From positions 25,926,501 through 25,990,500 of the forward strand of contig NC_084892.1 in NCBI RefSeq assembly GCF_958979055.1: a stretch of DNA of 64,000 nt, given 5' to 3'. The stretch comes from Alnus glutinosa. Lineage: Eukaryota > Streptophyta > Magnoliopsida > Fagales > Betulaceae. Position numbers and translations under genes: made by a program. Of this stretch, positions 30,316-43,728 are shown one piece after another (within the stretch, counting starts at the first letter, position 1; the number at the start of each line of letters is the position of its first letter). Under the pieces are notes generated by a model. The model searched no databases, was not told the origin of the DNA, and saw nothing but the letters and a program-made list of their open reading frames with translations.

Positions 30316-32669
30316 TTTCTGTTTCTAGCTTCTTCTACTTTCCCTTCCAGCAACCTCTGGTTTTTGTAATCAGCGGAAAAAAAGAATAACGGGCTTGCCG
30401 TGTGAGTAACGTCAAAAAGTTCTAAGATTCCAAGAGCCAGAGGAGAGAAAATGGTTTTGATTTATGTTAAGGGACAGGGTTTCTGTCTTTCTGATGCTTA
30501 AAGGCTACAAATAGAGAAATATGAATCATATGATGTAATGTTCCAGATGAATGCTTGTACGCTTCATCGTTGGTTGGTTTAATTGAATCAGAGCCATCAC
30601 AGATCACTTGATAGTGGGACACGATTCAATAACCGTTGATGGGTATCCGCCTGGCTCCACCCTGTAGTCCCTACCAATTATGTTGTGACACGTATTACTA
30701 TAATAAAAAATAAAATAACTGACTTTTTTTTAGGGAATAAAAAAATTAAAGGACGTACCTAAAGAGTGCTGGAACTAAATTTAACATGAACTTGGTTCTT
30801 CTTTCTTTTTCCAATTTTTTGTTTCAATTTAAGGTTACATTTGTTTACGTATAAAATGATTTCAAAAAAATATTTTTTTTTGTATTTTTGGGAAACCAAA
30901 AACATTAACTAGAAAAGTTTATTTAATTTCTGTAAAAAGGTTTCTTTTCTTTAAAATCGTGAACTATTTTTTGAATTTGAATTTTTTCTTTTCAAATTGT
31001 GGGGATTCATCAGACCTTTGCCAAAGGTTGTCGAAAGTCGCTGGCCATTTTTCTTTGTCACTAATTTTCTGTAAGAGCAAAATGCTGAAAAAAAAAAAAA
31101 AAAAAAAAAAAAATAGAACAAATATTTTATGTCGAAACAAACAGTCTAAGTGAAATTCGATCCTCATGTGCTCAGCTCTATAAAACCATACGTTTCACAC
31201 CGGTTGACGTTTCATATTTTAAGTGGTTTCTTCTATTAGCCACTTTAAAAAAAAATATATATACTTAAAATACTCATTGTCGGTCATTATAAAATATATG
31301 TGATAAAAGTGAGTGAAAATTAACATTACTAAAAGATAAAAATAAAAAACAAAATCTAAATGTCATCAACCATGTTAATGGAGGGATTTAACTATTATTT
31401 TTAAAATTTATTGAGGATTTCATAGTGAAATTTTAAATTTTAAGAATCAAAATGAAACTTAATGTATATTTGAAGGATATATCAATGCCCCAACCCTTAA
31501 AAAAAAATATTAGCAATTGGCTTAACTTTGGATTTTTAATTCTTTTGGCCGGCGGAGATTTAACTTGTTACATTAAAATTGGCCGTGCATCGCAGCGTGC
31601 GGCGGGAAACCAACGAGACTAAGAAAGAAGACGACCACTGTTTGGTTAAGTTGAAGTTGTTGACTGGTTGGCATTACTCACGATTAAAAAAGACAAGACA
31701 AAACCTCATGCACGCCGAGGGCCGTACTATCCTTTTCATAGGCAAATTAGAGAACATACATAATTTCTCTTTAAAATATATTATTGAAGACTCAGAAAAA
31801 AAAAAATGTATTATTGAAGAAAAGAAATAAAATGAATGTCCCACAGAGAAATTCTTCCATTGGCGAAGATTTTACTTGGTTTTTTTTTTTAATAAAAATA
31901 AAAATATTAATTGATGTTTAAGTTGAGGATATTTGGATTTGATTAAAGACCATTTATTATTATAATAATGTGTAACAATTCCACTGTCATTTCTAATGAA
32001 TAAACAAAGAATAAAAGTAAAGACAAAATTCAACCAGAAATTGAGTGGATGAGAAGGCATATGATTTGGTTGGGATTATTATACCCAAAATCAGAAGAGA
32101 AATTGGATTGCAAATGAAAAAATGAACAAGATAAGAACAAAATTCAAAACAAAAGATGCTACTCGGAACCTTCCTTAGTCCTTGTCATGTGCATAATATT
32201 TTCACAAAATCACATCTGAATATGAGACCTCAATAGCTCCCACAATTCCAATAATAAAATTTAGAGAAATATCAATATTGCAAAATGCTACAAGTAACTC
32301 CCGGGTGGAAATTTGTATTCGTATGTTAAATTTGAGTGGTGTCAAGCAGGATTAGAATTAAAAAAATTTGTGTGAGAGGTCTAAACCTACATAATAAATA
32401 AATACATAGATATAAAGATTAGTAGAGTAAAAAGAAAAATTATCTGAGCATAAACAAGTCATCATTGACAGAGCCATTATATAGAAAATAATATTTAAAA
32501 AACAAAAAAAAAAAAAAAAAAATGGTGTTGCCAAAGACCATCCAACCTTAGATGTATGTCTAACTTTAATGTCGAGGCATGAATATAAAATTATAGTCAA
32601 CCCTAACTCGACACATTTAATTAAACCGATCAAACCCCAACCAAAACACACTAATTATGCGTTACGTTC
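30316..32669. other. Upstream of USP; no further gene seen
   Basis: Promoter side of the USP gene followed by AT-rich DNA with A-runs (31087-31112, 32503-32520). The short frames at 31579-31830 and 32358-32651 have no recognisable domain. Confidence 0.5.
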
Positions 32670-32983
32670 ATGGGCTTGTTTGTTTAAGGACGGAACAGAA
32701 CAGCATAGTGTTATTATTGTTCATGTAATTTTTTTTATCACTTTTTTATATTTTCAACCACCAATCAACATCAAAACATTCCTACTTTTTTCACATTTTA
32801 TATCACATCAATAATTTTTTATTACTATTCAAATAAAAAAATTCACTACAATATAAAGCTTTTTCACTTCTTTATACAAATTTTTTTTATTTTATATCAC
32901 ATTATCACTTTTTACTAATTTCAAAACTAACAACTCACTTCTCTGTTTTGTTATATACATATTTTGCCAAACAAATCCCATAA
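32670..32983. repeat. Dispersed TIR repeat (GGGCTTGTTTG family), copy 1
   Basis: Starts 'gggcttgtttgtttaagg' and ends 'ccaaacaaatccc', an inverted match of the first 11-12 bases. The interior shares 'accaatcaacatcaaaa', 'atatcacatcaataatttt' and 'tcactttttactaatttc' with copies at 35631-35909 and 45940-46170. Probably a hAT-type non-autonomous element. The target duplication is not certain. Confidence 0.65.
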
Positions 32984-35630
32984 TTCAAAGTTTGGATGAG
33001 CCGACAAAGAAATAGATGGGATTGATCGGTGCTTTACATTGGGATAGAAGAGGGTCGTTGTACGAAATCCAGACCCTGCTTCAAACTGGCCGGCATTGAA
33101 AAATCTGCATTATCAACTTGCTAATAAGCACATGATCATAATTTGGGCAGAAGTCCTACACGCAATTTATCTCGGATAGAATTTGCAATTAATTCACGTG
33201 TCAAGAATTTGAATGGGGAAAAATAAATCAAGAAGTAGGTGAGGATTCCCAAGTGTGTGGTTCTGGGTTAGGGAGAAAAATCAACAAAGAAATCGTCAAT
33301 ATTGTCACCAGGAAAAATCAGATGACAGAAGGTCAAGCCAATGATTTCAAGATTGGATACGACATTAAGCAATAATACCACATTGATCAACAACTCCTTT
33401 TTTTTTCTTTTTCTTTTTCTTTTTTCTTTTCTATCGCATATACAAATACTTATTCTAATGATTTTTCATAAGGGGATGGAAAGAATAATAACTAGAGAGT
33501 GAGAGGCTCTCCTGCCGGCATAGAAGGCTCTACAAGTGGTCTCTTCGTATGCTCTTGTATTGCTGTCCAAAAAAAAGTAGGCAGAGATAAGAGAATGAAT
33601 CTCCTATTATAGGGATCCGGCCTTGACAAACCATATATCAAGCTCACGTGGTTGAGAAAGTGTAATAAAAGATCTCAGCACTTGTGGGGTTTTTTATTTT
33701 TTTACGAGAATGTTGCAAAATAAAAATAAAAAATGATCGAGGCAGCTGAATTTAAATTGAACAAACGGAGAAATAAATTATCAATAATTGCAATTGCCTG
33801 TGAAGTTGAACAAAGGCGCACCAAAAGACAAAAGATATGATATATTGCCACTTTTTGACACAATATTAATTTTTTTTATTAAACAAAAATTAAAAAATTA
33901 TGTAAATGGGTTGGGGTCTGATTTTGTGTTTTTCATTTTTTTTTTTTTTTTTAAAAAAAAATCAATAATTGTGCCAATAGTTATGTGTTTAGTTGGCAAA
34001 ATATTGTTTCTCAAAAGGTAACCGGGCCGGTGAAGCTTGATGCTACAGAAACAGTGACACAGCACTGATTGGACTGGTTTGAGGCCTGATCTTAAACAGG
34101 CCTCAAAGAACTCCAGCAGATTTTGAGCCTTACTTGAAAAAATCCAACAAAACAAATCCAAGACTGGGCCAAGTTGGTGGGTTAAACTTAAAACGAAATT
34201 ATTATATCGTACCATTTGATTTTTGGTTACAGCTTAGTACTTAGGCATTGTTGGGAAGTGGGCCACACGGCCTGCGCCCTAAGGCCCAATATTAGCCCAT
34301 TAACCAGGGTTCATCCAACATAATTATTGTGCTACATAGATTAAAAATGTCATTCAAGCCACAATGTGGGACACGCAGCACTCTCCTAACTTAGAGGATA
34401 AACTATGCTTAAATCAATGCTAACATGGGATTAATCACACGTTGAAAAGGGATTATGGAATGGAAACGGTTGTACGAGGATTACTATAACAAGTAAATCA
34501 CGATCAAGTAAAGCTCAAAATTTTAACTCTATTACAATTCTCGTCTCCTAACCACTTACTAACTTAAGCATAGGAGTTATTCTCGCAAGCACCCAAACAG
34601 GCTCCATTACTTACATTTTATCTCTTTTACTTTCTATCTTTTTCATGATATAGTGAGTGTGCACCTTTTCAAAATATAAACAACCAATGATTAAATTGCT
34701 TTTTGGATGAAGTGGCTTTAAAATAATCAATTTTATTTTGGTTAATGAAACATTCGTTTTACATTCAAACTAATTAAATCAATTGTGGTTTTTGAATCAG
34801 TCTTTTATATATATACCCTATACAAGTTACCCCCCCTCTCCCAAAAAAAAAAAAAAGAAGAAGAAGAAGAAGAAGGCTTATATGCTTGTCAAGTAGTGCT
34901 AATAATTTATAAACGGCTGTCTGTTTCTGTGGAAGATAAAAGAAGGGCAAGATTCTTTCAAAAAAAATTTATTATAATTTAATGATAAATTCTTAAAATA
35001 CTAATGTTTTTTTATTTAAATAGTTAAATTCATTGAATTCAATGACCTTAAGAATTAATAATATTATAAAGATGATGATATTGAGATAGTGAAGTTTGAA
35101 TAATTATATTAAATTATATTAGAAAATTTAAAGAATTTTGCTCGATAATAAGAAAATTTTGGTGAACATCTGTTTCAAGAAAAGAGCGGGCAAAAATGAC
35201 AGCACATCAAATGTCAGTTAATTCTAATTAACAACTTTTTAGTGATGGCACGAAACACTCTAGTAACTCTACCATAATAGCAGGAATGTACGGAACAGGG
35301 GGCGGGGTGATGCCTCCCCGTTTTGAAAATTTTCTTTAAATTTTTTGTATGTAATTAAATAAATATATTTTTAGGGGATAAAAATTAAATTTGACCAACT
35401 TTCAAAATCTTAAAATTTAGCCCCTATTCAAATTAAGCTTATTCTTAGTACACACTTTGACTTCTGAATCGATTCACTTGCCAAACCTTGGGTCAAGAGA
35501 AATTTGTGAGTCGATCAACTCCTTGCTATTTTTACTTATAGTGTGTTTTCTGATTTGATTTGATTCCGTTATCCTTTGACCCGAGGATAAAAGGGCATTA
35601 CAAAGAAATTCATGTAATACCGAATAGTGG
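32984..35630. other. Intergenic, no gene seen
   Basis: AT-rich. 34247-34263 (tgttgggaagtgggcca) resembles the start of the LTR-like fragment at 49952. An (AAG)n tract is at about 34856-34875. 34990-35110 resembles the dispersed repeat relics at 21.5-22.2 kb. Confidence 0.45.
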
Positions 35631-35909
35631 GGTTGTTTGCCAAGTGACAGAATAATACGGAATAGTGAGGTTACTGTTCATATAATTATTTTTTCATTTT
35701 TTCATATTTTTTAATACCAATCAACATCAAAATAATTTTACTTTTTCACTTTTTATATCACATCAATAATTTTTTATTCACTACAATCCAAAATTTTTTC
35801 ATTTTTCTATACATTTTTTTTTTTTATATCTCATCATCACTTTTTACTAATTTCAAAATTAACAACTCACTATTCTGTTTTGTATATGTCTTTGCCAAAC
35901 AAGCCCAAT
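35631..35909. repeat. Dispersed TIR repeat (GGGCTTGTTTG family), copy 2
   Basis: 'gggttgtttgccaagt' at the left and 'gccaaacaagccc' at the right are inverted matches. The interior is clearly homologous to 32670-32983. Confidence 0.65.
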
Positions 35910-36030
35910 AATCTAGAAGTTGTAGACATGAAATTCCTTTATTACTTGTACGTGCGTCCATTTGAACTTGGTTGAGTGAGCCAGAGAGACCTGCTTCGAA
36001 TAGTCTATTTTTGGCTACCAATTAAAATTA

Positions 36031-37001
36031 AGGGAAAACTTCAATTTACCCCCATGAAGTTGTCACCAATTTGCAATTCTAACACCAATGTTTTAATTTT
36101 GTTAATTGCACCCCATTAAGTTTTAGAAATTTTCAATTCACCCCCTTCCGTCTAAATCAACCATTTGACTTAACGAAATCAAACAAAAAGACAGAAATAC
36201 CCTCATCAAAACGCAGCATTTTGTGAGGGTTTGTTTTTTTTCTTCCTTCTTCTCAGCAAAACGCAGTGTTTTGCACTGAACAGTTTTTTTTTTTCCAACA
36301 AAACGCTGCGTTTTGCTGAGAAGGAGACTCAGCAAAACGCTGCGTTTAGCATTCCCTGTCTCCTTCAACAATCGGCCGACGCAAACCCTAGGCCGACGAA
36401 AACCCGTTAATCCTCACTTGGAAATAGTCCTCCATGGAGCGTTGAAGCTTGGAGAAGGTTCACAAAACGATGCCGTTTTGTAAGTCTTCTCCAAGCTTCA
36501 AAACGGCACCGTTTGTGTGTCGAGCCCTAAAACTCGTCGGGGAAGACGGCCTCAATGGTCTTCCAGACCTGGACGAAATTCCTTCGATACACGACCCACC
36601 TCGAAAATTTCTATCTGCGCTGGCATTCATCGCGCGATCCATCTCCGTCAAGGACGACCCGCTCGCCGCCAACCGATTGACGCCGTCTTCCCCGACAACC
36701 TGCTCCCTGACAGGGCCATGATGTTTTGTACGAAAACGGCACCGTTTTGTAGAGGGAAATTTTGGTTTTGGTGTTTCACAAAACAGTGTCGTTTTGTAGA
36801 GGGCATTTTGGTCAATTTTTATCCCTAACAGGCACGTGAACGGCACATGAGGCAAATTTCGTTAATTCAGACGGATGATTTGGACGGAATCCCTAAATTG
36901 AAATTTTTTGAAACTTAATGGGGTGCAATTAACAAAATTGAAACATTGGTGTTAGAATTACAAATTGGCGACAACTTCATGGGGTAAATTGAAGTTTTCC
37001 C
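36031..37001. mobile_element. Foldback element with AAACGGCACCGTTT-type palindromes
   Basis: The first about 150 bases ('agggaaaacttcaatttacc' onward) recur in reverse complement at the right end (to 37001), including 'gggtgcaattaacaaaattg'. Octamers taaaatta at 36023-36030 and 37002-37009 fit a target duplication. The core contains many copies of AAAACGC(A/T)GCGTTTTG and AAAACGG(C/T)(A/G)CCGTTTTG palindromes, for example near 36213, 36258, 36300, 36335, 36464, 36500, 36735 and 36780. Reading frames inside overlap on both strands and look unselected. No transposase. Confidence 0.82.
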
Positions 37002-37009
37002 TAAAATTA

Positions 37010-39288
37010 ATAATAATAATCTTGTTCTATCCCGACATCATGAATGGATGTTGCCAGGCATATAATGGATGGTTTTATAAACAAATAAAAAGACAGATAT
37101 TGATAAGACAATTAGCATTTCCCTTAAGATAAAAGGATTAAGGAAGATGGGATTAGTCTGGTTTCCACTAAGAGAGAGAGAGAGAGAGAGACAATGGCAG
37201 AAGCGGAAGCCGTGGTGGATTGGATTAGTCAAAGCGGTAGCTGCCAATTGAGGGGGACAGATGGTCAAAGTTGTCGGAAAGAATCTCCGGTTCGGAACCC
37301 CTAACATTTATCTCACATAGACAGCCAGACACTCACACCATCAAAAGGCTAACGACAATCTTAGGACACAAAACCCATGCTTCACCGCTAATCAAGGGGA
37401 CGTGTTCCTCGATATTCTCACACCCATGCTTCCTTCCCCTTCTTTCTTTTTTTAATTACTGTCACTTAAACATATATTAATCTATATGATTATTGGATCC
37501 CTTGGGGTTCTTATAAGCCTTATTTTATACACGCGCCACCACTTTACACTCACTAAATCCATCTTCCAGGAGAGAACTATGAGATTATTTTACTATTTTT
37601 ATTATTAGTCTGAGCAAAAAATAAGACAGTGTTTTTTGGTTTTTTCCACAGGAGCATTATAAATAATAATAAAGTTCATAATCTTTTTTTAAAAAAAAAA
37701 AATTAAAGAGAATTTTAGATCTATTTTATTAGAAAATTGAGAACAAGCTAAAAGAATGACAAAATAATTTTATTTAGTTAGATCTATTTTGAAGGCTGAT
37801 AAAATATTTAATGTTTGATACGTGATATCTAGAAATTAATTGAGAGACTCAAATGTCGTAGGACTGCCAATTTTTTAAACGACTCGCAAATTTAATACGA
37901 ACTTAGCACGAAATTAATAAGTTATAGTTTAAAAGTTTGACACATAGTTTTATACTCATGCATGTCCAAATATAATTTGAACCTGACATACAACATAAAA
38001 GCATAATTTTTTTTTACATTACTCATAAATTTAACATGAAATTAACATATTAAAATTTACCTACGTAACTTTATATTTATATCTGAATACACCAGTAAAA
38101 GCGCTACACAAATGAGTGCCTCCATTCAATGAAACATCATCGGCAATTAAGTCTAATAAACATCATCCATGTCAACTTATAAAAAAATAATAATAATAAT
38201 AAATAAAGTCTAATAAACATCATCGGCAATTAAGAAACCCCGCCATGATGGGCAACTCTGATGGTGAGTGCATGATTGATCGTGTATTAATGAGTATGGT
38301 GACTAATTCACGTAGCCACACCATCCGACCTTTAAGCCATTACTTGTTCACCACGCTTTAATGATAGAAGGCTGCCCCACTACCTTATTATTTCTCGTTT
38401 ATTCACTGTACCCTTTAATTAATAAATTGAAGACGGTAATTGATCGTTAATTTGCTTAGCAGAAAATAATCATAATCATATATATAAAAATATGTACGAT
38501 TAATGAATAATAAAATAGGCAGATGTGATTCTTACGTGCCAGCTCTCATAGAGATCGGACGGTGGCCCCCCAGAGTTCCCTGATCAAAAAAGATGACTAG
38601 GGGGCTAGGCCCGCAAAAAAGGCTTAGCCCTGGTCACTAATAATTCGGGGGGTGTGGATGAGTCCCATGTGCATCTCTTCTACGTGCCACAACAATAATT
38701 GTGTACGTTCTTAACGCATGAATACGTGGATGGAATCTGCAAAGCTCTTGGGATGGAGGGAGGATCACCGTCACTACTCAGTCAGCAGCTCATTTACTCG
38801 GATTGACTCGATTTGTTGAACGATTTGGAAAATAAATAAATTAATCGTAAACATAATAATATGTTATGTATTAAATGAGACAAATCCTTATAAATTTGAT
38901 TTGATTTGTTCAAAAATTACAAGCTCGGTTTGTATAAATTTGAATTAACTTATTTAGCTCAAAATTGTTAGCTCGCTGGTACATATATTAAAGAATTTTT
39001 TTTATATAAATGGGATATCTTCATCTTTATTCTATTTTTTGGATTTTTTTTTTTAAAAAAAATTTAACATTTTATTCGTTAATAATGCTACTAGGTTTGA
39101 CTCGTATGAATCCTTCTTTTTGCCGCCCAATTAGCTTTTTAACGTGATTATATCCTTTTGATTGCATTTCACCGCCCACAAATCTTCTTGGATCCACTTT
39201 TAAAACATTCCTTTGAGGATCATGGGCGGCTAGAATCATCAATAAACTTATCAATTCAAATCTTAATTAAACTCAAATTTCTAATTAT
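37010..39288. other. Intergenic, no gene supported
   Basis: A (GA)n tract at 37170-37191 is followed at 37195 by a 36-codon frame (MAEAEAVVDWISQSGSCQLR...), which has no recognisable domain. 37855-38110 and 38790-38980 look like decayed hAT-type repeats (short reiterated 'cgatttg' / 'gctcg' motifs). No further coding signal. Confidence 0.45.
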
Positions 39289-40069
39289 GTCCCGTATGTT
39301 TCGGCGTAAAATGATTTCGACATTTTTCAGTATTTGGTAGGGGCGAAAATAATAGTCAAACGAAAAATTATTTCTATTTGACCGAAAACCCTTAGTAAAT
39401 TTCGGAAAATGATTTACGCTTTTTAAAAGCGTAAATCATTTTTCGAAGTCGCCAGACCCATTCGACACCTATTAAACAACACAGTCTACCTTCACTTCAA
39501 GCAGTCGACCATCACCGAAATCTTGCCGATATCGAAATCCAACAGCATCCGGTCTATGTCGCCGGAATTCGGCCATCCCCGCCGGAATCCGGACTGACCG
39601 GATTTTGGCAACCATATTCTGGTCATCTAGTCGGAATCTGGCCGGCAGGCCGGATCTGGCCAGAATGGTCGGATTCCGGCGATTCTAGCCAATATGCCGG
39701 AGTCCGGCTGTTCAGTGCCGGAATCCAGCCAACCCAGATTTCGACGAAACTGTTCGGATTCCGGCCTTTATCTTGGATTCTGGTTATAGTAGTCGGAATG
39801 GCGGAATCCAGTAAAAGTGGCCGAAATCCTATCGGTCAATGACGGAATCTCGTCTTCGGTAATTTTTATATTATTTTACATTAATATTTATATGTTTTGA
39901 ATAAAAATTGATTTTTATAGGTTAATAGATTGAATAAAAAAAAAATTGTGATTTTTCGTATGCGCCAAACACCGAAAAATGCTTTCAACGAAAAATATTT
40001 TCCAGAAAAATGACTTCCCTGAAATTATTTTAAGACGAAAACCATTTTACGTCGAAACAAACGGAGCAT
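39289..40069. mobile_element. Foldback element with CCGG-type core, copy 2 (inverted)
   Basis: Its right end 'acgtcgaaacaaacggagca' and inner blocks are the reverse complement of the left end of 19887-20874. The left end 'gtcccgtatgtttcggcgt' is a diverged partner. The core (about 39540-39840) still has CCGGAATC, GGCCGG and TGGCCAGA units but fewer and more mutated than copy 1. Flanks taattat / taatta hint at a short target duplication. Confidence 0.8.
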
Positions 40070-40559
40070 TAATTAGGAATTTTTATAACGAAAAAAAAAC
40101 AACTCTTTGAAAATGGTTCACGTGAGTTTTGAAGTACATGTGAAAATATTGTTTTAATTCAAAGTTTAGTCATATAAATGTCAATCCAACAATAAAATCT
40201 AACATGTTATGATTAGTATCCCTATATGGGCGCTAAATATCCAAGATAAGAACAAAAACTAACATAGTATACCCATATAGACGCTAATATCCAAGATAAA
40301 AACAAAGGAAAATTAAATATTGTAGAGGTCATTGTTGTTGACTTTTTCTTTTTTCTTTTTTCTTATCAAAATCAAATTTTCAGTTTAAAATGCGTAAAAT
40401 TACTATAGCAATATTAAATCACTTTGTCTATAAGATTTTTTACGTGAGCAATGAAACTTAGACCAATATTCAGGTTATATCCAAAAAAATTTTGGCAGTG
40501 TATTGTGTCACGTGTTTGAGTCAACATTACCACGTTATTTAAAAAATGTTACGTAAAAA

Positions 40560-41080
40560 ATAAAAAAATCAAATCAAATCAAAGCAGGAAGGGGTACGTG
40601 ATTGGAAGAGGTTCGGTCACCCAAATATGTTTTAGGTGTTATATGGTCACCCCTTTTAGAGAATGGGATGATTTAACCACATCCAATCAAACCTTTGAAA
40701 ATAGATCGAGTATCTCATTTAAAGCTTAAGGGTGGTTCACCATCCCTAACAAGCCCTTAAGGATGAATGAACCACTCATTGTCTTTAAAAGAGTTGGCCA
40801 AGTCATCTCTAATGACCTTTAGGGTGGTTCGAAAATCCTAAAGTTTTAGGTTAGGGGTGTTTGAAACACTCTCAATGGCTAAAGGAGGTGATCAAACCAC
40901 TTCCAAAGTCACTGAAGTGGTTTGTCACACTTAAGGCCTGATTAGGGTAATCAAACCAACACCAGTCTCTGAAAAGGGTGGTCAAATCATCCTAAAGGCG
41001 GCGAAAGATAGTCGAACCACCTCTAATAGCCTTTGAGGATGGTTCGGCTATCCCAATCACCTTTCTCTCTCTCACACACT
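40560..41080. repeat. Diverged array of GGTGGTTCG / CGAACCACC motifs
   Basis: At least a dozen imperfect copies of 'gggtggttcg', 'ggttcggtcacc', 'gatcaaaccac' and 'gaaccacc' in both orientations over about 500 bases. It resembles a decayed version of the GGGGTGGCC foldback core and of the GGTGGCCGAACCACC motifs at 4235 and 11943. Ends are not defined. Confidence 0.6.
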
Positions 41081-41463
41081 CTTTTGTCAATTTTCTTTTC
41101 TTTTTTTTACTTTTCTCCTGAATTAATATATTTTTAAAATGATTTGATGGTATTGCCTTAAATATATGTATGAATGTCAAAATTTGATTGAATATAACAT
41201 GGGCTTCAGCCTAGGTGTTATTTCTCACAGTTAAAAAATCTAACTGAGTAAATGTTGATGACAATGCTTACCTTAATACATAATTTGATGCGTTTGAAAC
41301 TTTAGATAGTAATTTGATAAAATACCAAATAACATGAATCTCTACAGTAAAACACTTCTAATAATTTATCAATACTTCTTCTTTTTCTTTTTTTCTTTTT
41401 TGTAAGTAATAATTTATCACTTCAACAATTTATTATCAAATGTATCTCTCTTATCACTTCTCC

Positions 41464-41735
41464 TTGTTCTTCCATTTATGGCGAAGCTCTTGCAGCTCTC
41501 TTGGTAGCTCAACTGGCGGTCTCTTTGGGTTTATCTAACTTTATTTTGGAAAATGATTCACTTATAGTTACTCTAACTCTTTAATTGCCCGTCATCACTC
41601 AATACTGGAGAATTGTTTCTACTATTTCCGTTATTCATTCCATAATTTCATCATCTACTAGGTAGCTCAACAGCTCGTAAAGTTAATCGAAGTGTAAACT
41701 CATGTGCTCATTATATAACAAATTAGGCCGCAACA
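41464..41735 (+). mobile_element. LINE RNase H-like domain remnant
   Basis: Translates in part as YGEALAALLVAQLAVSLGLS, NFILENDSLIVTLTL and RIVSTISVIHSIISSST, typical of the RNase H-like C-terminus of plant LINEs, with several stops. An A-run at about 41732-41742 may be the tail. Confidence 0.65.
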
Positions 41736-41742
41736 AAAAAAA

Positions 41743-43728
41743 ATTGTAGCCGCATTCTCATCATTTCCTCTTTATTAAATTCTTTTTCTTCTTGTATTGC
41801 AAAAGATTTTTCCTCTTTCTTGTATGTTTCTTAGCTTTGTTCTCTTTTTCTTATTGTACTTTTTTTTTAAAAAAAAACAATTTATTCATTAGCTTTTATT
41901 TTATGAGTTGGATATGTGTAGCCTCCCCTTTGCATGTGAAGGTGCGGACATAGAAACTCCCTTCACACTAAGAATTTGGCCTAATCAAAAAGTCGCATGA
42001 AAAAACATTTCAAGATAAGATCCCCACGCATATCATTATGGCGATTCAACGAAATCACTTTAAATCTCTTTTACCCGGGTCCTACATAAAAGAATTATAG
42101 GAAGAAAAGATGTCTATGCTCCAGGCATTAAAGTGAGAAATAAGAAGCCAACCAACAGGGGAATAGGATTCGTTCGAACCCTATATCGTTTCAACGCGAA
42201 ATCGATTTAAAATTACAGGGTCATGATGGAGCGATTTGATCTGTTCAATCAAATTGATCAGATTGAGATTGATTTATATAATTTTATATTCATATCTGGA
42301 CACGATTCAAATTTGAAAGGCAAACATAAATTGTCACCGAATTAGTTACTTTTACACGATTAGGATAAAAAGGGAAAAAGAGAACAGAGAAAAGGAAAAT
42401 AAAAACAGAGATAAAGCAGTGAGGGAAGAATAAGATGGTAAAAAGGCAGCAAGCTTAACGGACACTCAAAAGATCGAAATAATGAGAGTAAAACACACAT
42501 TCTCACATTCTATAACCCGTGGGCCTCCCAATGAGCACCCCGAGAGACCCGGTGCCCATCTGGACTCCACCGAGGGTACCGACTTTGCCACCACTCACGG
42601 CTTCAATTATAAAAATCTCAACATAAATATGTCTCTCAAAATTATCACTCTGTCACGTCAATAAGATCTGAGCAATAATTAAAGATAATTTGGGGAGGGG
42701 GGAGGGGGGGGTTTTCCAGCTTTTTTCTTTTTTCATTTTCTAGAAAGAATTTTTAAACACGAAAAATGTCAATCACGCGCCGCTAAAAGCGTGACAGTGG
42801 CGGTGACTGGGATCGGAAAGGTGGGATCTTCTTGTGTTTTCAGTTGTTGATCAGGGTGAGTGCTACAAGACATTCATTGGTCCACCTTGTCCTCTGGTCC
42901 ACCAAGTTTTATTGCAGCTTTTGGACCCCCCAATGTGGATAAACAGGCGTTTCCTTTTAAGGTTTCCAGTTTGCCCAAAGAAATATGTAAAGGTTAATAG
43001 CCCAGTATTTTCATCGATTTTGTTGTTTGTTTGTTAGGACATGTTTGGAACTTTCATGTAAGTTTTTTTTTCCCCAACAATACAAAGAAACGGAAAAGGG
43101 TTAGACGCGGGGATCGTGGGTGTATTTAGTAAATGATTGTGTTATGAAATTTTTATTTAAATAATTATAAGAATTAATTGATGTGATATAAAGTATAAAA
43201 AAAAAATTTAAAATTGTGTAAAAGGACAATACAAAAGAATTGCGTGGTTGATAATGAAATTATTCATATTGTGGAGATTTTATAAAATAAGTTAGAAGAT
43301 AATGATATTGAATTCATGGCCGTAGTGGCAAGAAATTTATGGTTTTGAAGGAACTCTCTAATCTATAGGGGATTGTTTAGCCATTCTACTCGACTTGTGA
43401 GGACCGCGTTGGAATCCCTATTTGCCTTAAAAAATGCAAATACAACGGGGCATGTAAGGAAAAAAAAAAAAAGAATAAAAGGAAGGTAATTATGTGACTC
43501 CAAAGTGGTCGGTTCTTAACATTGGCTTTGTGATGGTCAATTGGAATGCAATTGCGAATAAGAATAAAGGACATATAGATATTGGTGTGCTTGTAAGAGA
43601 TCATAATGAAAAGATAGTTGTGTGTTTATAACACCTAGACAACACATCATTGATCCAACTGTTACTGAAACCAGTGGAATTGAGAGTTTTTTTGCAAGTA
43701 AATTAGGGCTGAAAATGGTGGAACTATA
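41743..43728. other. Intergenic, no gene seen
   Basis: 42230-42340 has reiterated 'gatttgat' / 'gatcagatt' motifs like decayed hAT termini. A G-rich run is at about 42692-42712. Short frames at 42482-43037 show no domain. Confidence 0.45.

Noticed and set aside
37195-37305. 36-codon frame MAEAEAVVDWISQSGSCQLR... after a (GA)n tract
   Set aside because: Too short, no known peptide family, no conserved context visible. The (GA)n tract alone does not make it a 5' UTR.
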